Of a stretch of DNA of 64,000 nucleotides, positions 35,973-48,800 are shown one piece after another. Below the pieces are notes generated by a model that was not told the DNA's origin, did not search any database, and was given only the letters and a program-made list of their open reading frames with translations. The DNA is from Metaphire vulgaris. Taxonomy: Eukaryota; Annelida; Clitellata; Crassiclitellata; Megascolecidae. The stretch covers positions 8,731,328 to 8,795,327 of the forward strand of contig CM030851.1 in assembly GCA_018105865.1 (NCBI GenBank). Direction: 5' to 3'. The translations under genes and the position numbers were made by a program. Every line of letters begins with the position of its first letter. Position 1 is the stretch's first letter.

Positions 35973-36602
35973 ATCATCATAGTCATGTCATAATGATGTG
36001 ACATATCATGTATTCCTTGTGTTCAAAAGTTATCCTTTTCGACATTTGATGGTCATTGCAAATACAGGGTAAGGTAAAGGTAAAGGTTCATCAGTAGGCT
36101 CATTGCCTACAGGGTCCGGTGCTTAGTCCCGGTTTTATGGCCATCAGCCCATAGGCGGCTAAGCCATTAATCGGCAGACGGTGGCCAGTCATTCCTTCTC
36201 AATGTTACCATAAAACTCATTTTACCACTGCAATAGGGTCCAAGTATGGTCTGAGTCAACTTCTGGGCAGATACAAAGATCACTGGTAATTAGAGTAACT
36301 TTAAATTGAGGAAGGCGGGAAATGGGAGGATAAGGGGAGGGGTATATGGAAGGGAGAGAGAGAGAGAGAGAGATGGAAAATGGGAGAGGAGTGGGCAGGG
36401 AAAGGAGAGGGGAAAGGAGGGGTGAGAAGAGCGGTGGGTGGATACGGGGTTGGGAATAGGAAAGGGAGGGAGAATGAATGGTAGGTTTGTGTGGTTTAGT
36501 TGGGGAGGTGAAGGGGAGAAAATGAGTAAAATGTGTTGCATGTTTGTGAGAGCCATAGAAGTTGGACATAAAAATTAAAATATTGATTTTAAATTGGAGA
36601 AA
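34216..36602. other. Intergenic; several low-complexity runs
   Basis: 34640-34720 contains GGATCC-rich inverted words (GATCCAGATCCGG, ATCTGGATCCGG) that may be a decayed MITE. CTC/CCT-rich sequence lies at 35890-35970, and a purine-rich stretch at 36310-36500. At 36075-36200 is a block with GGTAAAGGTAAAGGTT and AGGCTCATTGCCTACAGG of unknown type. No gene was supported. Confidence 0.4.
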
Positions 36603-36648
36603 CGAAACCTTTCACTAACTATTCTTAAATAGTTAGTGAAAGGTTTCG
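36603..36648. repeat. Perfect 21-bp inverted repeat with a 4-base loop
   Basis: 36603-36623 (starting CGAAACCTTTCACTAAC) is the exact reverse complement of 36628-36648, separated by CTTA. No U-run or tRNA-like context is present. It lies immediately before a possible transposase fragment. Confidence 0.95.
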
Positions 36649-36652
36649 CTGA

Positions 36653-36931
36653 ATAATGAATGAATGTGTATACGATTTCATGTTTCATGCTTGGCAGGAA
36701 GTTCCTGACGATAGCATTGTTGAAGAATGTGCCTTTTACGTAGTGCAAGAAGGACCCAGTTTTACTTCTATATATCACTTCAAATATCCGCACAAGAAGA
36801 GGGACTGTCGGCTTAAGGAAAGAAGAGACGATGCAACAAACAGATGTAACAAGTTCTATCTTAGAAGAAAAGGAAGGCTACTTACTGTAACAAAGCAGAA
36901 GTCCTTTAAGACTCGTTGGCTTCAAGTGTGA
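36653..36931 (+). pseudogene. Possible pogo/Tigger transposase C-terminal fragment
   Basis: One frame contains YDFMFHAWQEVPDDSIVEE, which resembles the AW-x-E-(V/I)-x-x-x-x-I region after the DDE domain of pogo-type transposases. The following part is Lys/Arg-rich and then stops. No DDE catalytic residues are present. The similarity is weak, from memory of the family pattern. Confidence 0.3.
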
Positions 36932-37767
36932 CGAAAGGATTGACAAATTGTGCGATGTCCTTGTGCCGAGAGCTTGCTGTGACATCTGATATGTTACAGC
37001 AACACTTGAGGACAATAACGGTCTCGTGTTGCGCTTAATGAAGTTTGATATCGGCTGAATGTTGACGTCAGTCGAAAGCGGTTGTTGTGAAATGCGTTGC
37101 TGTTCAACATTCCACAAAATATCGATTCTTGGAAAGGCTAGCAGGCTGGAAGGTCGTCGTTTGTTGTCGACTTCAGATCAGCCATCGTGTAATCGCGTAA
37201 TGTTTGAAGTCTGAGTTACGCTTGCAAAGCCGCCGGTGCAGCTCTGTTGTCGATCGTCATGCAATTACAGTTACTCTGCATCATCGCTTTAGAATTTGTG
37301 TGAGACGTTGTACGTAGCTTGTGGCACATCGAGTGTTACCGTAGATATGAGGCTGTCAATGTCGGTCAACCAATTCGACCATTCTGTTCTCCTGGCAGAA
37401 ATACTGGAAACAGCTGTGACCGGAAGTTTGAAAATACTAAACGTCACGTTTTACAACGATGGAATCAAAAAGCCAAAAGTAGATTGCCGCTTTAGTTGCT
37501 GTAGTAAAAATATTCCTGCATATCTAATAAATTATAACTAAATTCTGTGCATTGTCTAAGTACGGCATATGACTGAGCTCTCAGTGATACGTCTTAGAGT
37601 TAATGTAATCATTGTGTGTGTACATATCATTTCACTATATACCGTATTGCCTATTTGACACATGTGCACCCAATTAAATGTTTGATTAAAACAATTTTAA
37701 ACTAATCAGTGGCTCACGCTATTTGTCATTTAGCCTAGTCAAGTAATGGTTTGCACAGTAAAGCATT
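36932..37767. other. No gene recognised
   Basis: Less AT-rich around 36950-37330 with short frames only. The frame at 37296-37541 has no recognisable domain. Confidence 0.3.
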
Positions 37768-37886
37768 TAGGGTGGCCCAATAAATACGGTACCACTCTAC
37801 TTCATTGTAAAACTATTGTCTACTTCATGGACAGAATGTAGGAAATTTGGTATGCTTCTGCATTTAAGTTTTTGTTTAATAAAAAA

Positions 37887-38158
37887 GTAAGTCCTTCCCA
37901 AACTCTCAAGGCTTATAGGGCAGTGCTGATCTCCATTTTCAAAGCCCTCAGCCAGGCGACTGGTGCAAGTTACATGATACAGGGCCAGTGTTCTCATACA
38001 ATGCGCCTGTTTACTCTGCAGATTAATCCACTACTCAGTTGCCATCGCTATCTGGTGAAAGAAGGCTGAGTTGACCTTAGGGCTTCTGCAGGTCTCAAAC
38101 CCCTAACTTTCTGCACCATTGTCCAATGTTGTTACCACTTTGCTAACTTCCCGCCCCT
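37887..38158 (-). mobile_element. tRNA-derived SINE, reverse copy
   Basis: Reverse-strand features match 13634-13956 in order: GGCGGGAAGTTAGCAAAG, CAATGTTGG, a degraded B box, GGTCAACTCAGCC, GGCTGAGGGCTTTG and GGAAGGACTTAC. It is diverged, with a changed middle part. Confidence 0.8.
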
Positions 38159-38859
38159 GCAATGTCCCATTCATCTATATGATACGCTAGTATGTATACT
38201 GTAGTTGTTAAAATTAGTAACTGAAGGTTTTAATACAATGATACATTTTCTTGCTTGCTTGCTGACTTATTTTTGTCTGCTTTGATAGCATCACAGTGAT
38301 GTCTTGGTTTTATATCTAGTCTGTTTTGTGTAAGATAAATTTTGTTAATTTTTTAATAAGATGGCAAAATATCAAAATGTGATCATTTTCTAATAACGAG
38401 TTTGTGCCACGAGAAGGGCTCGGGTTAGTGACGACTTTTGACAGAATTTCTTAGATAGATATAAAGTAAAATCAGTCTTGAATGCTTGCTGAAGAAAGTT
38501 GATAGTACCGATACAATAGAGAGGCGGCAATGCAGTGGTCGTTCATGACCTGTCCAACCGGCAAGCAAAATCACAGTAGTTCAGGATTTACTGTAATATG
38601 CAGCCAGAAAGACAAGCCACAGACATGTAAAAGTTCAAGTGAAACTGCATGACAGACCGGCATTGCTAACTTTTGTCCCATTTACTAATTTTAGCAACCA
38701 AACATTGTTTTGCTAGACATGTCCTGCTGCAAGCCTGTGTCTACGCTAGGTGGCTCCACTTTACATTAAAATTTTAAAGAAAAACTTAAATGGCTGAATT
38801 CAGGATGTAATACTGCAGAAGTACACCAAATCCAAGAATTTTAACTGATGAGTTGTTCA

Positions 38860-39013
38860 CAGGGCTTTTTTTGTGCCGGAGCGAGGCAGAGCGGCGCTCC
38901 GGAAAATCCGGACCGTGTTCCGGAAAATCCGAAGACTGGTTTTTTGCAAAATTAAATTATTAAATAGAAAATTGTACATTGTTGTATTGTATTGATTAAT
39001 TATAATCATTATA

Positions 39014-39053
<40 letters not shown>

Positions 39054-39130
39054 CTACGTTACTACGTCATGTTGACAAGTGACTTCCGACTGTTGCGCTC
39101 CGGAAAATATTTTTTTACAAAAAAGCCCTG
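38860..39130. mobile_element. MITE with CAGGGCTTTTTT ends, copy 2 (271 bp)
   Basis: The ends are CAGGGCTTTTTTTGTGCCGG and, on the other strand, CAGGGCTTTTTTGTAAAAAA. Exact GTTGTTCA octamers flank it (38852-38859, 39131-39138). CGCTCCGGAAAAT words occur near both ends, and an (AT)n run lies at about 39010-39051. It is related to 25024-25322. Confidence 0.9.
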
Positions 39131-39187
39131 GTTGTTCACCATATTTATAATGAAACAGGCAGTACCATTTTTATTTGGCCACCCTGT

Positions 39188-39992
39188 ATATGACTGTGTT
39201 AGAACTGAAAAGTATTTTGTTGTCTGAATTTCAAAATCTTTAAGTTAAGCAGATTAATAGGACACGGCTTAGACATAAGCTATGCACTATAGTTACGGAT
39301 AATTTTGAAACTCAGGGAAGTCAAAGAACACAATTATTTAATCAATAGAAGAATGTATTTATTGTTAGATTGCTCTACATTAGATTTAACAAACCTGCAG
39401 TTGCTTGTTCTATATAATGCATAGCAGAGTAGATAAATTCTTATTGAAACCATGCTATAGTCTTTTAGAATATAATACTGACAATTGTTATTGTGTGCTT
39501 CTCCAACATTTTATTCTGTGCTTTAAGATCTAAAGGCATTGTTTATAAAATTAGGCTGTGTGATATTTATACAAGTTTGTGTATTTACGATACCAACGGT
39601 CACAACGAGTGATGATGTAGTACAATTTATTAGTATGCTTTGCAGTCTACAGTAATTACAGTAATTCAAATGTTCTTAACTTAAAGCATTATATGAAAAA
39701 TGTTTAATATTTAGTTTGAATGCTATAGAATTTTTGGAAAAATTTGGGTGGATAATGAGTGCTACAATAGATGCTTTATCATTTTATTTTTATTCTTTTA
39801 CAAAGTTTATTCATAACCTAAAAAGTTGAGTTTCTTGCAGAACACTATTGCACGCAAAGTACTACCGGTACTCTGAATCTTCAGCACCTTATAACATTGT
39901 GTTTAACTGCATGACTTGCATCTTTGAAACATTTGATGTTAGAACTGGCTTTGAGATAGAATCATCAGATTAGTGGAAATGTAAGAACACTT
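39188..39992. other. No gene recognised
   Basis: AT-rich spacer without a supported frame or repeat. Confidence 0.3.
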
Positions 39993-39996
39993 TTAA

Positions 39997-40071
39997 CCCC
40001 TTAATCGTGTCGTGTATTTAACTGTAACTCAATGTAAAATGGACGAATATATCCGGGGTTCCAGTAAAGGG
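39997..40071. mobile_element. Tiny TTAA-type MITE, degraded copy
   Basis: TTAA at 39993-39996 precedes CCCCTTAATCGTG. The body (TTTAACTGTAACTCAATG and AAAATGGACGAATATATCCG) is nearly the reverse complement of 52766-52837. The right end is mutated. Confidence 0.7.
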
Positions 40072-41456
40072 TCGACTGCTCATAATGGACTTAACATTTA
40101 GACAGTTTACGATCAAAAGTTGTTCAACTATTAAAGGTCTATTATAGAGCAAGATCCTGATGAAATCCACCTGGATTTTGCGATGGACATCAAGTAGTAT
40201 TCCTTTGACGGTAAAATGCAAATATCCAGCTTTGCACAGAAGTGCAAATCTAGTTACACAAGAAATCATTCACTGGATAATGCTGTTAAATCTGATGTAA
40301 TCTGCATTAAGATTCTTTGGGTGACAGTTGAATGGACTTCTCCAGTAACTTCATTTCTAAATAGCTTTGTTTGTATAGTCAGACCTTGTCAGTCAGGGGA
40401 TTTTGTACGAGAAGTTCAAAGCTGGAGCTGGTATTTAGAATGTACTAACACTGTAAGCTTAAGACGACTTTCTCCGAATGATCAATGAAACTCTTCTGTC
40501 CTGTTCCGACAGCTAATGGACTTTATTTGGCTTCGATATTAGCACCAATGTCAAACATTCATTGTCAAAAGAAATTCTTTCGAGTTTAAATGCAGTACTG
40601 TTTAGTCTACATTTTGCCATAATTGTAATCTGTGCACGATATGTTTGTTACAGTTAACCCACTTATGCAAGCACATATAAGTGCATAATTTCATTGAAGT
40701 ACATAGAAGTTGGATGGTCCCAGTGTTCTATATATTACTTTTTCACCTCTTAAGTGCAAGTGTTAAGTGCATAAGACCAAAATAGCCCAGAGATTATGCA
40801 TTATGAAAGTATTTTGTAGACTCGATTAATTTTCTACTTTGCTTTGAGAGTTCCGTACCAGTACTTTCAACATGCTGAGTTGGTTAAAGCGACCTCTACT
40901 GGTGGTAAAAATTATGGTCTTCTTGGTTGTATATTGCCCCAATGGTGTTCATAAATTTTGGTCCAAGACAAAGCACAACTTCTACTGCTTTTGGGGAAAA
41001 AATTGAATGTGCGTGTAAGCATACAAAACCAGAGGCTGCTAAGCACAAGGGAAGATACAGTTTACACAATACTGTATTCAACAAATTTCTTAGTTTTATG
41101 AGCAAAAGGATTTACCAGAATTATCTGTATAAAAGCAAATAAGAGTTCGTGTAAGAATTTGAAGAGAGAAATCTGCATAATCTGAATCAACGGAGAGATT
41201 TGTCACACTATTATGGGGACAGAAACCACTGTATTCCAACTCCTGTTCATGTCAACTTGGCTTAGGATAACACAGCCTGATAATAGACTGCAACAGAATA
41301 ATACATTTAATTAATCTGGTCTCATAGTATCTGACATCATCTAGAAGAATGGAGAACATTACAACTTACAACTGCAGTTGCTTGTACATTATAGTGGTCT
41401 TAATCGACAACTCATCTTATGGCCTGATATTCATAACTATGTTAGAACGGCCTATG
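40072..41456. other. No gene recognised
   Basis: The frame at 40927-41142 (VFINFGPRQSTTSTAFGEK) and others have no recognised domain. No splice chain was seen. Confidence 0.35.
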
Positions 41457-41464
41457 TGCTATAC

Positions 41465-41768
41465 TGGTGTTTCCCAAACTGTGGGTCACAGTCAAAAATT
41501 TGCAGGGCTGTCTAAAGGTTTACGGGATAGCGTGAAATCAGATGTAAGTGTCAGTTTTTAGCCAACATCATAATGTCACAGGCCTTGCAAAGTTGCATGT
41601 ATATGTAGATGTAGTTTCAAGAAATCTATATACAGTACCTGCAATCCGTGCAGAGCTTATATTAAAATGATTGGGGTTTTATCCACTTTTAGTTGATGCT
41701 TGCAAGGTCGCGGAATGTTACTAAGCCACTGGAGTGGGTCGCAGTTTCAAAAAGTTTTGGAAACCCTA
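41465..41768. mobile_element. hAT-like MITE (304 bp), diverged
   Basis: The left part GTGTTTCCCAAACTGTGGG and the right part (reverse strand GGGTTTCCAAAACTTTTTG) are inverted, with GGGTCACAG and TGGGTCGCAG inside. Flanking octamers TGCTATAC (41457-41464) and TCCTATAG (41769-41776) agree at 6 of 8. 56885-56963 carries a related end (GGGTCGCAACCTACAATTTG). Confidence 0.65.
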
Positions 41769-41776
41769 TCCTATAG

Positions 41777-42360
41777 GATCAACTTAATGGTAAAAGCATA
41801 GAGTCAAAATTGATTCTGGGTCAAATTGCATCAGATGCTCTACTGAGTTGAAGCCCTACAGCTGAACAAGTGACATAAAAAATTTTAACCTTTGAAACAA
41901 CAGGCTTGTATGTGAATTTCATGCTTATTAAAACCATGAAAACAGCAATTTGAAATTTGTACATGAAAAATGAAACTCTGTTCAACAAAGCAAGCTGTAC
42001 AGGCTGAATATACAAAACAGTAACAATCAAACATAAATGTGAAATCTTCCAAGCTGTTAATAACATTTGAATCTTCTTAGCAGAATTACAGTACAATTAT
42101 GATTCTGATACATTTCTTACACCTTTGCATGCCAACACAATTGTGATAAAAAGCACAACAGTAGTGTTAAGCAAGTTCAATTTTTACATTCAGTCTTCAC
42201 TTTATAGTACTTTAATAGGTACACTCACACTGCTTCAAAAGTATAAATTACACTTAAAGCGTTAATGGCTCGTAGTATATATAATCATCCCTCAGCTGCA
42301 CAAGAATACATCAAGTATGAAATAATTTTGGTCTTTCTCAACTCCTGAAATATTTATTTA
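41777..42360. other. Spacer downstream of the minus-strand gene's last exon
   Basis: AT-rich. It could hold part of that gene's 3' UTR (minus strand), but no poly(A) site can be fixed from sequence alone. Confidence 0.35.
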
Positions 42361-42597
42361 CAGTAGAACCTCATTATATCGAAGTTCAAGGGACCGTGAT
42401 AAATACTTTGATATATCCGAGGTTCGATATAACCGCATTCAATATATCCGAGGTTCGATATAACCGCATTCGATATATCCGAGGTTCGATATAACCGATT
42501 CCTGTATCATTAACACTGTTTTGGCAGGACCGGTGCTCAAACTTTGATATATAAGTGATTTCGATATAAGCGAGTTCGATATAACGAGGTTCTACTG
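42361..42597. mobile_element. pogo/Tigger-like MITE with internal 31-bp units (237 bp)
   Basis: The ends are CAGTAGAACCTCATTATATC and, on the other strand, CAGTAGAACCTCGTTATATC, flanked by TA. The word TTCGATATAA recurs. A 31-bp unit (AACCGCATTC, then ATATATCCGAGGTTCGATAT) starts at 42431, 42462 and, partly, 42493. There is no coding capacity. Confidence 0.9.
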
Positions 42598-42962
42598 TAT
42601 GTCAGACATTTAATCAAATATTCATTTTAGAACCCAACCAGTTTATAAAACTGAAGACATTTTATGTAAATATAAACTTCAAACAAGCTCACACATAAAT
42701 ACAATGGTAAAGTTATAGTTCTCTAAAAGAAATCGAGTAAAACGTTGATTTTAACATTATTTTAAAAGAGACAAATATAATATTGTGCACATTACTGCAT
42801 ATATATCTTTAAATATATAACAAATATCATAACAAAGCCTCATAGACAACTGAATTCTTATTATATTTCAATGATTAATGAATGGTGTTAATTATTCAGC
42901 TTAAGATCTAAATACTGTCTGACAGTCGTACAGTCAGTTGAAGTGCAAGTTCAGAAGGGCTT

Positions 42963-43074
42963 TCACTCAAAAATGTCCATACAGGCTTTACCAACGTCCA
43001 GGAAAACTTCGAAATGACTGTCCTGTTTCAAAACCTGAAACAATATAATGCACAAAGTAAGTCAAACAATCTGC

Positions 43075-43164
<90 letters not shown>

Positions 43165-43690
43165 GAACTTAATTATAATTATTATTACAATAATATATTA
43201 TTATAATATAATAGTATTTGAAATAGCATCCTTAGAAGAACTTTTTATAACTTCACAATTTATCCAGGTGGGTGCAATTATATTACATGCTGAAACTGTC
43301 TCAAAAAGCAATATTCAACAGTTCCTCAGCAAAGGCTCTATCCAACATACTGGTAAGTTTAAAAGTAGTCACAAAGAAATCAGTACAGGAGACCTCTGCA
43401 GTGAAAGCAACTATCCTGGAAATGCCCAAACTTTTACAATCTGTGGCTCCCTTGCCAAGCCCAGATTTTCCCAAGCCTCCACATCATGGGCATCCACAGA
43501 AATATTTCCAGGAGTGCAACATTTTTTTTTACTGAAAATGTACTACAAATGGGTTTTAAGTTCAAATTATAAGAAAGACGTACAGTTGACTCGAAGGCAG
43601 CGACACTGCTATTGAGTCAAAGATTATGTTATTCCAGTTCTGCTTGTTCACTAAATAAAAATGCTAATTTTCTAGGTTCTTGCCTGCAGT

Positions 43691-43745
<55 letters not shown>

Positions 43746-45769
43746 GAGTAATTGTTACATTTTAAAGCAAGTTTACGTTTTTTTATAATTTCACAATTTA
43801 TCCAGGTGGGTGCAATTGCACCCACTTGCACACCGTGTCAATATGTATACAAGTGCACTTTACAAAATAGCACTTTTGGGGTAATAATTGTACCAAAAGT
43901 CCCAAAAGTCTTGATAAGCAAAAAAGGGAAAATTATTATTAATTTGTAATAATTCGCAGCTATCTAGGAAGGAAGTAACAAACTCATACAAGAATCAAAG
44001 TAGAAAAAATTTTCTATGATGAACATTAATGACTGCCAATTGCAAATAGTTCACAGCACCTACCTAAAAATGTTCTGCATCCGATCTGAAATTTGGCTAC
44101 CATACTCAATCGGTTTCAATCAACTGATGACAATCACATATTAACACAAAGTATATAGAAAGTTTCCTAAATACCTCGGTCTCCTCCACCCCCCCTTCCA
44201 TCACACGTGACTTCCATAAATGAACAGGAACTGTCAGAATCCTCCGACTCAGAGTCTATATTTTAAAGATAAAAACAAAAATAACATCAAATGATTAAAA
44301 AAACACCTAATATCAATATTTACTAAAGAACAACAATTAATGGCTGCAATTTAATTTAATTCAGAAACTCTGAATTATAACAGTGCAACAAAATAAATTT
44401 CTCATAACCCATATCCACCATGCACCTTCGTAGAACTCACTCTTGCATATCCCGCAGGATTTTTATTCCACATTTTTGTCATCATCATTTTTCTGGCTAA
44501 CCATAATAATGTAGTATTAGATTAGCTCAGAGGCTAATAAATGTAAATATGAGCTACTTACAATACTTACAAGAAAACAGGGTGGTACCAGTTTTTTCGG
44601 TCCACCCTGTATATTCGAATTGTACTAATATTTTTGCCTACTACAATACAAGGTTCACTTCCTACCACACAGGTACTGGCCACTTGTGATATGCAAACAA
44701 TATTTATTCAAACTAATGTTTTGCCTCATTGGGTCAAAAGCGCTAGTTTTAAGTAAAAGGTGACACAATCTTGACCTGCACAATCGGCACTTTCAACCAT
44801 TGCAGGGATCATCGTGCTTGAGGCAGAATTACTCGGCAGAATCCGACTGTTATGGCCATTAAGTCCACCTCCTTCTGTTTCTTGGCAGAAGCTAGGAAAA
44901 CTGTCTGCCTAAAAGAAGGCAAAAATACCAATTCAACATTAACATTTTATATAGCATTCATTCTCTGCAAGAATTTCATCATAAAAACAGTCACAGTAGA
45001 ATCTACACACACAAACACACACACACACACAGTTCCACTTTTGTCAACAGCAGCTTTGTTTGTGTGATGACTGAATGAGTGTGCGGTAATGAAATTCTGT
45101 GCCTCGATTTTAGCAGAAGCTAACAAGAGTTTCCTATAGATTATAAATTTCATAATGCATACAACCTCAAAGAAACTATCCTCACAATTATTTCAACCCG
45201 CATGCTTTACAGTCATCTTGAATGGAAAGAATACTTAGAACTTGCTGTTCTGACTGCTCATAAATAACCTAGTGCACCGTGCACCAAGCTTCTGAGTGGC
45301 GCTACAAAATCCTGTTTACTTACTTACCTATCAAAGGACACACAAGAAAGTGTTTGGAAGCAAAAGAATTTTAGAAAAAATAGCTGCAAAGTAAAAGAAC
45401 ATGACGACATTAAATCATTTATTACCTTTGCAGTGGACATGTCTTTAGACTGTTCATGCAAGAGGAACTCACTGATGTCTTCCCAATCGTCTGTCAGGTT
45501 ATCACTGGCAAATTCCTTCATGGAGTTTCCATCATCAACTGTCAAAACTAAATAAGACAATAATAACATCCTATACAAGGGCTGGCACTTTTCGTAATTC
45601 CTGCTGTCATAATTATAGGCCATACTGATAATATTTTCACATAAATACAAATAGCTACACCTGTATAGCGCTGTAAAGCACTCTTGTACTCTGTAAAGCG
45701 CTCTGGTACTCTGTAAAGCGCTCTTGACTACAGCCTTCGATAGGCAGATAGCACTACGTAAATTGTCAT

Positions 45770-45806
<37 letters not shown>

Positions 45807-48800
45807 TGTACAGGTTAAACAGTCACAGATACCATGTTTGTTCCCAAAAAAGTGCACAATGTGTGGGATTATACAAATTTGAAAATGTGTTTAAAATTTT
45901 GATTTGAACTTTGAAGGTGACTAAAATAACTCACAGTTGAAAGATTTTGTGGTGAAGACAGGATTTTTTATTACAGGTAAATATGAAAAATGCTGTACAG
46001 GTTTTACCTACTACTTTGATTTTACCTACTACTTTGTAGTAGGTAAAATCTTGTGGATTTATATGGCACTTTTGAAATTTGAAAACAGTACCATAGTAAC
46101 TGCTTATTCTTAGGCACTTAATCTCCCTTGAAACAGCTATAGACAAGGCGCAATATTCAGCCAGGCAATGGTCGGAAGTATGTGAAATTCATGCACCTTC
46201 ATGTTACGCCAATATCTCACAATGAGCAATCAAATTATTTGTAATTCTAATGTTTAACCAACAGTATATGAATCATTCTATTAATCTCTTACCGTCTGTT
46301 CTATGGACAGCTGGGAAATTATACAGACTTCACACAAAAAATTGAACAATGGACATTAATGAGGCCAGAAATTAAAAATGAATAGCCCTGTCTGTATCTT
46401 TCACAGAACCACAGTTTCTGCACTAATATGTGAAATATAATACATGTAATAAAGGCTGCATGTATTAAAAGGACAAATAATTAATTTAAAAAATCGCATA
46501 TAAAGACTCTGATGAATGTGAGACCAGCTTATGACCTACAGTGATTGACAGGACTTGTAACAGGTCCATCTTTCAGCTGTTTCATGATTTCCTCCACCTG
46601 TTGCTGACGAGAAAGAACGCTGTGCTGGCTCAGTTGCGGCTCTCCCTTCTTCTCCACCACTACCATTCCTTTAAATGGCGCAAATGCACTTTTGGCATTG
46701 TCAGAATCGTGCGATGAAACAGGCAATGGCCTACAGCAAAATTTTATTAAACCTGGTGAACACGCTGACAGGCAAGCAGTAGGGTTGCTATTAATTTAGT
46801 AATTTAGTAATTATAATTAATCGTTTATTAATGCTAGCTTAACTAATAACAATTTCAACCAACAATTAACAAGTGAGTCTGATATGTACAGGCAGTGCCA
46901 CTTTTTCAATATCATTCTTCCTTTTAATGCCAATCTTCTTAATGCAATAGCATAGGTAACCACAATGCCACACAGTCACGCCTTGTTAGTGACACTTCTG
47001 ATTAAAAATTACAGTTCGAGCGTATTTCTCAGATGATGCAAATTTCTCAATTGTAAAATAATTAAAATTTGCCAGTAATTATGTCCAAAAATGAAATAAA
47101 TACCTTGAAAAACAAAATAAACAAATCACATCATCAAACATCCTGCAAATTAAATAACCTAACAGTGACCATTTCAAACGCACAATTTCTTTTCCCATCC
47201 AACATACCGTGTCTGTATTATGCCGAATCCAATGTCCTCGAGCGCACATCCTCCAGTTCCATGTCTTGGTCTGAACAGCTGAACATCACTGCTGAACTCC
47301 TTTGCAGGTTCCAAACTGTCTCCTATCTTGCCTTTACGACTCTCCAAAAGGTCCAGATCAAGATCTCGCAACATGTCGTCCAACATGCCATGGCAGGAGT
47401 CCGTTTTTAAAGCGCTCGACATAGAACTGGTCTGAAGCCTCTGATCTTTGTCACTCAGCTGAGGAACCACTTGAGGATGCAGCACAAAACCCTATACAGC
47501 AATGAAAATTTTCACTAGAAAAGCATCAGTTCGCGTAACTAAAACAATCAAACAATTGTAATAATGAACAAATTACACCCAGGCAAACGGATATATGAGA
47601 ACGAATTATATTTTTTTACATATTATGATGTTCTTTTTGTTACATAGTAAGAAATGATTTAATTTTGTATGTTTAACCTGTATAATCTTGAGAAATAAAA
47701 ATTAATTGATTGATTGATTGATTCTAGCCATAATTTAAAGGCAATCAAGGTAAAATATAACCCATAGATTGGTTTCTTATAATAATTGGGAGTATTCAAG
47801 ACAAATCTGCAGAAGAATCTTAAGCGCATGTATTACTGTCATGATCTGAACACCAAAATTCTCAGAAACAATTACAACATGCAACAGAGATTGAAATATA
47901 GCCCAATTCAAACGTCCATCATATTGATGAATTGAAAATGATCACAGCAGGAGATAAATTTAGCTAATTCCAACTAAGCCAAGTAATCAATAAGGATCAA
48001 TACTTGTGTGAATATAGCAAACTAAAACTACATACAGATGGATATATAATTCAACTTACCACATTCTGTGTATCGAATTTTTCTAAAGCCGAAGACAATG
48101 TTTTATAAATATGAATGTTAACAACAGTTTTTAACACCATAAACACCATTCAGATAAAAAGTAAATATGCATTTTGACAGAAACATGAGGAGTGGAGCAT
48201 TACTAGAAAGTTGCACAGCTTCTGGTATCTCAAATGTAAACTGTGTAATGGAATTCAGAGAGGCACTACCCATGCTGTGCAATAGAGATATCGGGCATTA
48301 GAGCAATGCATCAAATAAACAAGGCATGAATCAAAGTTCTATGACCGACAGCATCAAAATATTTGAAATAGTGAAACATGGGCATGGCTATGCAGACTGA
48401 AAGAAAAGCACACAGAATAGAAATGAGAATACCATAAAATCTAGAGTATAGTGTGCACTTTTTAAATTCAGAATTTTCCATAAAGTTAGAGGTGCATATT
48501 ATATTCACACAATACCAAAACTAGATAAATATTTTCCTCTTTCTCCCAAAGACTTAATTTTAGGGCACTTTCATTAGTGTGTCATTTGAATGGAAAAGCA
48601 GATGGCATTAAAGAGGAAAAGGGGGAAGTAGAGAAACAGAGACAATTTGTAAGGAGATGGACAGAGGGGAGAGGGGGACAAAAAATGAAACTGCATTAAT
48701 GACTTTATTGACAGCTTAGTCTATTGTTGGTACAAAGTGTCTCCTGTCAGAGGGAGAGGGAGAAATGGAGAAAGACAAATTGCTTAGCTTAGTTAATTTG

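Larger units (their letters stand above)
37768..39187. mobile_element. Possible Tc1/mariner-type element with inverted ends, host of two nested elements
   Basis: The left sequence AGGGTGGCCCAATAAATACG is the near reverse complement of the right end (reverse strand CAGGGTGGCCAAATAAAAAT). Both continue with GGTAC. TA follows the right end. A SINE (37887-38158) and a MITE (38860-39130) lie inside, and no transposase is recognisable. A fused version of both ends lies at 44578-44612. The two ends could also be independent short repeats. Confidence 0.45.

Noticed and set aside
36222..36569. Pro/Ser-rich minus-strand frames
   Set aside because: They come from a purine-rich low-complexity stretch and have no other support.
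43163..43615. 150-codon plus-strand frame
   Set aside because: It lies antisense in the last intron of the minus-strand gene and includes microsatellite and repeat sequence. No domain seen.
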